From Lentilactobacillus curieae (lineage in GTDB: Bacteria; Bacillota; Bacilli; Lactobacillales; Lactobacillaceae): DNA of 64,000 nt. The notes beneath the pieces are model-generated. The model was not told the origin of the DNA. It made no database searches and saw nothing but the letters and a program-made list of their open reading frames with translations. Shown in pieces: positions 8,286 to 14,810 of this stretch. The stretch's first letter is position 1; each line of letters starts with the position of its first letter. The position numbers and the translations under genes are program-made. Location of the stretch: NCBI RefSeq assembly GCF_000785105.2, contig NZ_CP018906.1, positions 744,001 through 808,000 on the forward strand, read 5' to 3'.

Positions 8286-8354
8286 TTACAGATCGTTTCT
8301 GAAAAACCAAAAGCATAAATAACTATTCAATTGAGTTTCACATTTTTTAGTCAT
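8286..8354 (-). CDS. Aromatic leader peptide (22 residues)
   Basis: Short frame with a good ribosome site (TAAGGAG, 9 bases before the ATG) ending at TAA 8286-8288. Residues 11-20 read SYLCFWFFRN: Tyr12, Phe15, Trp16, Phe17 and Phe18, five aromatic codons in seven. It stops about 30 bases before the attenuator stems and precedes an aromatic-type aminotransferase. A ribosome stalled on the aromatic run would leave codons 21-22 free to pair with the first stem strand and favour the antiterminator. The function as a sensing peptide is inference; the codon run, ribosome site and stems are seen. Confidence 0.75.
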   Translation of the reverse strand: MTKKCETQLNSYLCFWFFRNDL

Positions 8355-8385
8355 GATTAAAAACTCCTTAGAATAATTTAATCTA

Positions 8386-8413
8386 ATACTAGCACACTGA
8401 GAATAACAATCAA
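8386..8413 (-). promoter_or_regulatory. Candidate promoter of the aromatic leader
   Basis: Minus-strand TTGATT (8408-8413), 16-base spacer, TAGTAT (8386-8391), just after the hicD stop codon and 32 bases before the leader ATG. It fits but is not a strong match. Confidence 0.4.
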
Positions 8414-8415
8414 CC

Positions 8416-9342
8416 TTAATTTTGCATCGATTCCGCAAATTTAGTCTTGATGAAGTTTGCAGAAGTTTGTAACTTCTCTTTTTCTTCATCGGTTAACTTA
8501 AGTTGAAGTTGTTCCACAACACCATTTCTACCAACAATTGCCGGGTATGAAAGGTATGTGTCGAGCTCTTTACGGTAATTTGATACTGGTAATTCTTCGT
8601 GTGCATCATTCAATACAACATTTGCTAAACGCACGGCAGCTGTTGCAACACCATAGTTGGTATAACCCTTGCCACGGAAGACAACGTAACCACCAATTCG
8701 AGCATCATGATCAATTTCGTCAAGATCAAGGCCGCGTTCTTCAGCAATTTCAGTAACTGGACGACCCAAGGCCCGTACAGTTGACCAAGCAGTAAATTGA
8801 GAATTTCCATGCTCACCAAGGTTGTAACCAACGACTGAACGAGGATCGATATCTAATCCGTGAGCAACTGCCCGCTTCATCCGAGCTGAATCAAGTAAGG
8901 TACCGGTACCTAACACTTGGTTCTTTGGTAATCCAGTTACCTCTTGGTAGATTGACGTAATCACATCAACTGGGTTGGTGATTGCAATAATTACGCCGTG
9001 GAAACCTGAATCCTTAATCTTTTGAGCTACGTCCTTTACCTGACCACTAGTAAATGGTAATTCTGCAAATCGGTCATCGCCTTCATTATCTTGCAAGTCA
9101 ATTTTGCCTAAAGCTGACACGATTACGTCAGCATCTGATAAAGCAGAATAGTCGTTTACTGTAATATTAGTATGTGTAGGTAAGTTAGCCATTGCGTCTT
9201 CAAAGTCGACAGCATCAGCAGTTACCTTCTTTTCATTTGTGTCGATCAGCACTAAATCATCTGCTGACCCTGATGATACTATGTAATGGGCTACCGTTGA
9301 TCCAACGGAACCCATTCCGATTACTCCAATTTTTCTTGTCAA
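8416..9342 (-). CDS. L-2-hydroxyisocaproate dehydrogenase (L-HicDH)
   Basis: 308 residues of the L-lactate/malate dehydrogenase superfamily. Motifs: KIGVIGMGSVG nucleotide loop at the N-terminus, NPVDVIT, the DPRSVVGYNLGEHGNSQF block holding the catalytic His, and GKGYTNYGVATAA. DFEDAMANL and LSYPAIVGRNGV match the HicDH of Weissella/Lactobacillus rather than true L-lactate dehydrogenase. It reduces branched or aromatic 2-oxo acids such as 2-oxoisocaproate with NADH. The start is TTG at 9342, six bases after GAGGTGA; the upstream ATG lacks a ribosome site. It stands beside the aminotransferase and the D-specific enzyme, giving both stereo-outcomes. Confidence 0.88.
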   Translation of the reverse strand: MTRKIGVIGMGSVGSTVAHYIVSSGSADDLVLIDTNEKKVTADAVDFEDAMANLPTHTNITVNDYSALSDADVIVSALGKIDLQDNEGDDRFAELPFTSGQVKDVAQKIKDSGFHGVIIAITNPVDVITSIYQEVTGLPKNQVLGTGTLLDSARMKRAVAHGLDIDPRSVVGYNLGEHGNSQFTAWSTVRALGRPVTEIAEERGLDLDEIDHDARIGGYVVFRGKGYTNYGVATAAVRLANVVLNDAHEELPVSNYRKELDTYLSYPAIVGRNGVVEQLQLKLTDEEKEKLQTSANFIKTKFAESMQN

Positions 9343-9345
9343 TAT

Positions 9346-9398
9346 AATCACCTCAAAGTCATAAATTATTAACAGTCTATTACTTGTACGAGGTGATT
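9346..9398 (-). promoter_or_regulatory. Inverted repeat masking the hicD ribosome site
   Basis: GAGGTGATT holding the hicD ribosome site (9346-9354) has a perfect 9-base complement AATCACCTC at 9390-9398, 35 bases upstream. The geometry is nearly the same as at the metalloprotease. A TTGAAA/TAGACT promoter pair (17-base spacer) would put the upstream arm between -35 and -10, so an operator role is equally possible. Confidence 0.45.
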
Positions 9399-9442
9399 TC
9401 AACAGCGAATTTTAATTTTTCTAATTTATTTTTAATTCAGTG

Positions 9443-11095
9443 TCACTTCATATATGCATATTTATAGTTCCATTGTGTTCCGGCAGTGTTATGAATCACC
9501 CCGTGAATTGTTGGTTTTTGCAGGTATGCAGTTACTTGTTGATAGAGCGGCGTAATTCCTTGATCACGATTAAGTGTCTTACTTGCATTAACCAAGTCAT
9601 CCCAACGTTTCTCATGATTATTGGCATCCTGATTTGAGGCTTTTTCAATCAGTTGATTGTATTCTTTATTATCGTATTTTCCATAGTTATAAGGGGTGCC
9701 CTTTGCAGGGATTTGTAAGTGAGAAATTGGGTCATTAAAGTCCGCACCCCAACCTGACAAACTGATGTCAAAATCACCCTTTTGGGTTAAGCTATTGGCT
9801 GCATTACCCGGAATAGATCTCAACTCAAGTGTAAATCCAGATAATGTTTTTTGTAGTTGTGCTTTCAAATATTGAGTTACAGTGCTTGCTTCTGGATCAT
9901 CATTTGAAGCTAATAGACCTAATGAAACTTTCTTGATTCCCAATTCCTGCAATCCCTTTTGCCAATATTTTTTAGCTAACTTGGAATTATAGTCAACCGT
10001 ATCTTTAACCACTTGTTGTTTAGAAAAGTCTTGGCCACTCTTTGGATCCTTGGCGACATTTGAAGGAACCAATCCAGTTGGCGTTGATGAACCGTCTCCT
10101 AAAACTTTCTTGGTTAATTGATCCCGATTGATTGCTAGGGAAATTGCTAGACGGATATTTCGATTATTTAAAATCTTGCGCTTAGCAGCATTACTATCAG
10201 CAAAGTTATACTTCAAGAAGGTATTGTAAGAATATGGATATTGCCTATATTCGTTATTATTCTTATAGTTTCTAACTTGTTCAGTTGAAAGTGGTGTCAG
10301 ATCTAGCTTGTTTTGTTGATACAAATCAATTCCAGTTGACGGATTTTGCACAACGGTATAGTTGATGCGGTTAAGCTTAACGACCTTCTTATCCCAATAC
10401 TGATTATTCTTTACAAATGACCACTTGTTGCCAGTTCCGGTCCAATTAGTAATCTTAAATGGGCCAGAATAAACCATATATTTTGATTTTGTAGCGTACT
10501 TCTTGCCGTACTGCTTAATTACCTTCTCGTTTTGTGGTCCAAAAAGTGGGTAAGCCATTAATACCTTGAAATAAGCAATTGGTTTATCTAACTGCACAAC
10601 TACAGTTTGCTTATCCTTTGCTGAAATACCAATTGAATTAGGGCTCTTTTTACCACTATTAACAGCACTTGCATTTTTAATTCCATCAAATAAATATGCG
10701 TATTCCGATTTAGTTTTCGGGTTAATCGTTCGTCTCCATGAATAAACAAAGTCTTTAGCTGTAATTGGATCTCCATTACTCCATTTAGCATCTCGCAATT
10801 TAAACGTCCAAGTCTTTCCGTCCTTTGAAACAGATGAACTCTTAGCTAGTCCAGGAGTAGCCTTACCATTTTTACCAAGTCTAAAGAAACTTTCAAATAC
10901 ATTTCCAGTTTGACCATATCCAGACGACTTTGAGATATCAATCGTATCCAAAGGTGCAGTTGCGCTTAAGTTCATAACTTGATCCTTCACACCTTGCGAA
11001 TTGGTATTCGTCTTTCGGTTGGCAACAACAAAGCCACCAATTCCTCCAACGATAACCACCGCAGCAACAAGTCCAACAATTCCCTTTTTATTCAT
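9443..11095 (-). CDS. OppA-type oligopeptide-binding protein, membrane-anchored
   Basis: 550 residues of the SBP_bac_5 family. Signature segments: TFKLRDAKWSNGDPITAKDFVYSWRR (given in part), DPISHLQIP-like domain and LAISLAINRDQL. It captures peptides outside the membrane for an Opp/Dpp importer encoded elsewhere. The N-terminus (MNKKGIVGLVAAVVIVGG) has no lipobox cysteine, so it is probably held by an uncleaved helix. The start at 11095 has GGAGGA eight bases upstream. A Cys/Met-rich leader peptide and terminator precede it, hinting that it feeds sulfur amino acids through peptides. Confidence 0.88.
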   Translation of the reverse strand: MNKKGIVGLVAAVVIVGGIGGFVVANRKTNTNSQGVKDQVMNLSATAPLDTIDISKSSGYGQTGNVFESFFRLGKNGKATPGLAKSSSVSKDGKTWTFKLRDAKWSNGDPITAKDFVYSWRRTINPKTKSEYAYLFDGIKNASAVNSGKKSPNSIGISAKDKQTVVVQLDKPIAYFKVLMAYPLFGPQNEKVIKQYGKKYATKSKYMVYSGPFKITNWTGTGNKWSFVKNNQYWDKKVVKLNRINYTVVQNPSTGIDLYQQNKLDLTPLSTEQVRNYKNNNEYRQYPYSYNTFLKYNFADSNAAKRKILNNRNIRLAISLAINRDQLTKKVLGDGSSTPTGLVPSNVAKDPKSGQDFSKQQVVKDTVDYNSKLAKKYWQKGLQELGIKKVSLGLLASNDDPEASTVTQYLKAQLQKTLSGFTLELRSIPGNAANSLTQKGDFDISLSGWGADFNDPISHLQIPAKGTPYNYGKYDNKEYNQLIEKASNQDANNHEKRWDDLVNASKTLNRDQGITPLYQQVTAYLQKPTIHGVIHNTAGTQWNYKYAYMK

Positions 11096-11185
11096 CAATA
11101 ATTCCTCCGATTTTTGTTAATTTAACCTCGATACTTCAACATCGGACTACACATAAAATTCGACCATCCCTCCGAAATTAAGCAG

Positions 11186-11273
11186 AAAAAAAGTGCCCAG
11201 TATCAGCTACACCGATACTAGGCACTTCTAGTTTCTAGATATACTTTTCCCTCAAAAGCTGGGAATCATATCT
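11186..11273 (-). promoter_or_regulatory. Attenuator of the oppA-like gene
   Basis: The minus-strand terminator has 14-base arms (11214-11227 with 11191-11204, one G-U pair) and a run of seven T (11186-11192). Just upstream is a second hairpin with arms AGATAT/ATATCT plus inner TTCCC/GGGAA (11237-11273) whose first arm overlaps the stop codon of the leader peptide, so a ribosome at the stop would melt it. CCCAG in this hairpin could also pair with CTGGG of the terminator. The switching partners are not fully resolved. Confidence 0.65.
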
Positions 11274-11361
11274 AAAATTGAATACCAGAAAAACCACGAT
11301 CAGCGCGCACTTGTACTGAACACATTGAACAACACATAGTAACTGCGGCTAATTTGCACAT
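11272..11361 (-). CDS. Cys/Met-rich leader peptide (29 residues)
   Basis: Open frame starting MCKLAAVTMCCSMCSVQ: Cys at 2, 10, 11 and 14, Met at 9 and 13. AAAGGGG lies 10 bases before the ATG and a good promoter 38 bases upstream. The stop codon sits in the attenuator hairpin. The 10 bases AAAACCACGA right before the ATG (11362-11371) are a perfect complement of codons 21-24 (11290-11299), so the start can be closed in a helix whose loop carries all the Cys codons. A cysteine-sensing role is inferred from codon content and position. Confidence 0.72.
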   Translation of the reverse strand: MCKLAAVTMCCSMCSVQVRADRGFSGIQF

Positions 11362-11398
11362 TCGTGGTTTTCCCCTTTCGTCTACTTATTTTGGAATA

Positions 11399-11427
11399 AT
11401 AATACCTAAAGATTTTTATAATGTCAA
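11399..11427 (-). promoter_or_regulatory. Promoter of the Cys leader/oppA unit
   Basis: Minus-strand consensus TTGACA (11422-11427), 17-base spacer, TATTAT (11399-11404). Confidence 0.7.
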
Positions 11428-11487
11428 CGCAGTTATTTTTAAAACCGTGGTAAGATAGCATTATTAAATTGTTGTGAGGGGTAGACA

Positions 11488-12243
11488 ATGCCAAAGCACG
11501 TAGAGAAAGAACCAAAGTCAAACTCAGCCAAAAAAATAATTTGGTGGGTAGTCACAATTCTGGTAATCATTGGAATTGGTGCATTTGCGATAAGTAGGAG
11601 TCGTTCGACAAACAAAAACGATGCAACTAGATCTAGCCAGCAATCGAATACAAAAAAGGCTAAACCGAAGAAAAAGCCACAGCCAAAAGTCAAGTTAACA
11701 AAGGCTGAAAAAAAGATTGCTAAACGCTACAAGTTAACTTCATTTGAAGTTGCTAATGCAAAAAAACGCCAAGTTACAGCCATTGGGGACTCGGTCATGG
11801 TTGATATCGAGTGGGCAATTAAAGAAGTTATGCCTCATAGTACTGTGAATGGGGAAGTTGGGAGACAATTTAACCAATTACCAGGAATAGTCGCTCAACT
11901 AAAGGCTAACGGAAGTCTAGCTAATAATATCGTTATTAACTTGGGGACAAACGGACCACCTACACAAACAGATGTAAATTCAGTTCTTAAAGAAGTTGGA
12001 ACCAAACGCCAAATTTTCTGGATTAACACCCACGTGCCAACCCAGCCATGGGAAAAAACAACTAACAAATTAATTGCTAAAACTGCCAAAAAACACAGTA
12101 ATGTACACGTAGTCAACTGGTACAAGCTTTCTAAGCACCATAAAGCTTGGTTTGCAGCTGACGACGTTCATGTTGGTGATGTCGGAGCCAAGTACTACGT
12201 CGCTGAAATTGCTAAGGTAATGGCAGATGTTTATAACAAGTAA
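11488..12243 (+). CDS. Membrane-anchored SGNH hydrolase/acyltransferase domain (OatA C-terminal-like)
   Basis: 251 residues: a short cytoplasmic tail, one membrane helix (about 18-36), a Lys/Ser-rich linker and an extracellular SGNH domain. Catalytic blocks are AIGDSVM (Ser, about residue 98), the Gly in EVGRQ, LGTNG (Asn) and DDVHVGDVGAKYY (Asp and His). This is the domain that ends OatA, which O-acetylates peptidoglycan, but here it stands alone without the multi-helix acyltransferase part. It could de-acetylate, or act with a separate membrane partner. Transcribed away from the Cys leader; ends at the 12261 hairpin. Confidence 0.8.
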   Translation: MPKHVEKEPKSNSAKKIIWWVVTILVIIGIGAFAISRSRSTNKNDATRSSQQSNTKKAKPKKKPQPKVKLTKAEKKIAKRYKLTSFEVANAKKRQVTAIGDSVMVDIEWAIKEVMPHSTVNGEVGRQFNQLPGIVAQLKANGSLANNIVINLGTNGPPTQTDVNSVLKEVGTKRQIFWINTHVPTQPWEKTTNKLIAKTAKKHSNVHVVNWYKLSKHHKAWFAADDVHVGDVGAKYYVAEIAKVMADVYNK

Positions 12244-12260
12244 ATCAGAAATAGAGCTGA

Positions 12261-12305
12261 AAAAAGTCGCTATAATTTCAAGAATGAAATTATAACGACT
12301 TTTTA
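12261..12305. terminator. Bidirectional terminator with ATAATTTCA core
   Basis: Arms 12261-12280 and 12285-12305, near-perfect, with A- and T-runs outside. The inner TATAATTTCA/TGAAATTATA recurs in three other terminators of this window (17111, 42594, 52628). Confidence 0.8.
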
Positions 12306-12308
12306 TTT

Positions 12309-12353
12309 TATCCAGATGGCTGTAACACGCAGTATGCGTCAGGAGTGATTCCC
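12309..12353. repeat. Copy 1 of an intergenic repeat module
   Basis: Sequence beginning TTATCCAGATGGCTG and continuing ACACGCAGT then CAGGAGTGA-TCCC follows the terminator. Close copies lie beside the terminators at 17111 (inverted) and 52628. Confidence 0.5.
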
Positions 12354-12379
12354 ACTATTCATAGACTTCTAAATGCTCC

Positions 12380-13009
12380 TCAGAACCTTGAATCCGCAAC
12401 GCGATTAAAGTATCGGACATAATAATTCTCATGTTCTCTATCATAAGTAATTTTAGTGACACTACAATTGTCGGGCTCTTCCACCGCCATCAAGTCATCC
12501 GAATTATTGGTGGCTCCTAACACAGCAGCCTTAATTGTAAATCCATGGGTTACAGCAATAATATCACCTTGCGGGTACTGTTTTGCATAGTCCATCATAA
12601 ATTGCTTAGCCCGGTATATAACTTGCTGAAATGTTTCCCCGTTGGCAAGACTAGCATACTCAGGTAAAACGTCATTTAAGACGGGATCAAAGACTTCAGG
12701 AAACTTATCTTTGAGGTCAGCATTGCTTTGCCCATCCCATTCTCCATACGAAATCTCCAAGAGACGTTCATCGGTTTCCGTTTTTAGGTTTGCGTTCTGG
12801 TTTAAAATCGCTGCTGTATCAACAGTTCGCTGTAACGGGCTTGATACGATTAGACTTGCAAACCCAATATCAAGCTGATCATGAAGTTGGTTAGCTTGAC
12901 TCTTTCCAACTTCCGTTAAATTAGTGATTTCCGAGTTAATTGTCCCCTGCTTCAAACCAGCTTTGTTAGCTGAAGTTTGGCCGTGACGTACAAAGTAAAA
13001 GTTAGTCAT
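12380..13009 (-). CDS. Histidine phosphatase family protein (phosphoglycerate mutase-like)
   Basis: 209 residues starting MTNFYFVRHGQTSANK: the RHG motif with the phosphorylated His is near residue 8, the acid-base Glu is in LEISYGEWDG and the second His in VTHGFT. Members of this branch are mostly phosphatases of small phosphoesters, not glycolytic mutases. Start at 13009 from GGAGGG six bases upstream; a frame extending to 13051 lacks a ribosome site. Confidence 0.82.
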   Translation of the reverse strand: MTNFYFVRHGQTSANKAGLKQGTINSEITNLTEVGKSQANQLHDQLDIGFASLIVSSPLQRTVDTAAILNQNANLKTETDERLLEISYGEWDGQSNADLKDKFPEVFDPVLNDVLPEYASLANGETFQQVIYRAKQFMMDYAKQYPQGDIIAVTHGFTIKAAVLGATNNSDDLMAVEEPDNCSVTKITYDREHENYYVRYFNRVADSRF

Positions 13010-13080
13010 TTGCACCCTCCGATTTTTAATTACTACAATTCTGCTAAACAACCTTTATTTGGTCAAGTGTTTAATGCTAC

Positions 13081-14472
13081 TTAAGCCTCTGTTGGTGTCT
13101 TAAAAAGTTTCCTTAAAACAGCAAAGTTTATTAGTACCAACACTAGAACTAATCCGAATGATACCTGACTACCAATTGCCACATTTTGGACGTTGGAATT
13201 ACCTGGTAGACTGATACCAGTCATTAAAGCAGCCATAATTGTAGTACCAACTGAACCCGCTAGTTGTTGCCCCGTATTATAAACCGCGTTTGCATCGTTT
13301 CTCAGATTCTGATTCATGACTTTTAACCCATATGTCATGGTATTTCCAAATGCCATCGAGCGACCAATACTGAAAATCAGGTATAGCACAATAATTACTG
13401 GAATCGTCATTGTGGATCCCATTATAACCATAACAACCATTGAAACGGCAACCAAAAAGTTACCCAAATATAATGGCAATTTACCACCAAACCGATCTAA
13501 CATGTACCCGTATAGTGGCTGACCAAAACCATTAAGCAAACTTCCTGGCAATAATATCATCCCTCCCACTAATGAGCTAGAATGATTAACCAATTGAACG
13601 TAATTTGGTAACAGAAAGTTGATTCCAATGTTGCTTAACTGCAAAAAGACGTATGGCAAAAAGCTTAAAGCAAAGATAGAATCCTTAAATACTTTTAGGT
13701 TAAACAATGCTTTGTTGCTGTTCTTTGATTGAAGGTAAAAGATAATCAGCATTATCATTGAGAAAACAAATAAAACTGCAAACTTGATCCAGCCATTATC
13801 GCTCGTTGCCAAGTTTAAACCTAAAATTAAGGCAACTATCCCGACTGAAAGAACCACAAACCTAACCCAATCGAATTCGATTTTAACAGTTTCTGAATAT
13901 TGGCCAATTACCCTTCTACCAATAAATAAGTCAATCACAGCAATTGGTAATGTTGACCAAAATATTAACCGCCAATCTGAAAGGTAAACCATCAAACCGC
14001 CAAACGAGGGGCCAATTGCCGGAGCAATTAGAATGATTAAGCTCCCCATTCCTAAATAAAGCCCTAATTTACGTCTAGGAACAAGCTCCAACATAATATT
14101 AGTCATTAGCGGACCAGAAATTCCCACACACCCTGACTGAACTATTCTGCCCAATAACAGCATCCAAAAATTCGGAGCAAAGATACACATTAAGTCACCG
14201 ATTATGTACAGAATAGCGGCTGCGGTGAATAACTGAACATTTTTAAATCGTCTCTTTAAAAATGCGGAGGTAATCATTAACAGCGCAACGGTTAACAAGT
14301 ACCCAGTCGTTACCCATTGAACAGTATTCATATTTACCCCATAAGTTTTCATCAGCGCAGGAAAGGTAACGTTCATCGAAGTTTCTGTAAGGACCCCGAT
14401 AAATGTCAAAGTAGCAATAGTCGCAATTGCTAAAAATGACTTCCGACTGATTTTTGTTTCAGTAGTATCCAA
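13081..14472 (-). CDS. MFS multidrug efflux transporter, DHA2 (EmrB/QacA-like)
   Basis: 463 residues with about 14 predicted membrane helices. The LTETSMNVTFPAL helix 1, the LLLGRIVQSGCVGISGPL segment and a motif C-like GPSFGGLMV place it in the DHA2 drug/proton antiporters. Substrate unknown. It starts with TTG at 14472, eight bases after AGGAGG. Single gene, reading away from the serine leader. Confidence 0.85.
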   Translation of the reverse strand: MDTTETKISRKSFLAIATIATLTFIGVLTETSMNVTFPALMKTYGVNMNTVQWVTTGYLLTVALLMITSAFLKRRFKNVQLFTAAAILYIIGDLMCIFAPNFWMLLLGRIVQSGCVGISGPLMTNIMLELVPRRKLGLYLGMGSLIILIAPAIGPSFGGLMVYLSDWRLIFWSTLPIAVIDLFIGRRVIGQYSETVKIEFDWVRFVVLSVGIVALILGLNLATSDNGWIKFAVLFVFSMIMLIIFYLQSKNSNKALFNLKVFKDSIFALSFLPYVFLQLSNIGINFLLPNYVQLVNHSSSLVGGMILLPGSLLNGFGQPLYGYMLDRFGGKLPLYLGNFLVAVSMVVMVIMGSTMTIPVIIVLYLIFSIGRSMAFGNTMTYGLKVMNQNLRNDANAVYNTGQQLAGSVGTTIMAALMTGISLPGNSNVQNVAIGSQVSFGLVLVLVLINFAVLRKLFKTPTEA

Positions 14473-14607
14473 TCGTTTTTCCTCCTAAAAGTTCTCAACT
14501 ATTAATATTAGCGAAATATTGAGTAAAGGACAAAACTATTTATGACAGTTGCTTTTTAAATTAAAATTTGGTAAGTTTTATTTATACCAATGAGGAGGAA
14601 TAATTTA

Positions 14608-14676
14608 ATGAAATTAACAATTAAATTCAACAATGTATCATCCTCCTGGTCCACATACCAACCTAAGTGGGCCTAG
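14608..14676 (+). CDS. Serine-rich leader peptide (22 residues)
   Basis: Starts 8 bases after a strong GAGGAGGA. Residues 10-22 read VSSSWSTYQPKWA: Ser at 11, 12, 13 and 15 (TCA TCC TCC TGG TCC). It precedes an intrinsic terminator and the serC-serA serine-synthesis genes, the expected design for serine-sensing attenuation. Right after the Ser codons a hairpin GGTCCAC/GTGGGCC (14648-14654 with 14667-14673) lies inside the frame. TCCTCCT (14641-14647), made of the Ser codons, is the exact complement of AGGAGGA in its own ribosome site. The role is inference. Confidence 0.75.
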   Translation: MKLTIKFNNVSSSWSTYQPKWA

Positions 14677-14726
14677 TTTTGGTTGCAAAACATGACATTA
14701 GGGTCCCGCATAGGTTGTCATAACTT

Positions 14727-14788
14727 CTGCGAGGCCGCTTAATTAGCGAAAGTGTGAGTCCTCACAGGTAAACTGTGGGGACTTTTTT
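14727..14788 (+). promoter_or_regulatory. Attenuator of serC-serA
   Basis: Terminator AGTCCTCACAG/CTGTGGGGACT (14757-14767 with 14773-14783, one G-U) plus six T, 9 bases before the serC ribosome site. Upstream CTGCGAGG (14727-14734) can pair with CCTCACAG (14760-14767) in 7 of 8 positions, a candidate antiterminator. Confidence 0.68.
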
Positions 14789-14810
14789 ATTTTTAGAAGG
14801 AGTGGAAATG

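Noticed and set aside
8161-8354. T-box or SAM riboswitch before the aminotransferase
   Set aside because: No TGGNACC T-box core and no SAM-I or lysine consensus; GTGGGATGAAAC is explained by the antiterminator strand.
8286-8489. A 67-residue gene extending upstream of the aromatic leader
   Set aside because: The extra N-terminal part overlaps hicD and has no ribosome site; only the last 22 codons have one.
11272-11521. A 70-80 residue gene containing the Cys leader
   Set aside because: The extension runs through the promoter and into the SGNH gene; the start with a ribosome site is at 11361.
12380-13009. Glycolytic phosphoglycerate mutase
   Set aside because: Too short and lacks the long insertion of GpmA; fits the general histidine phosphatase branch.
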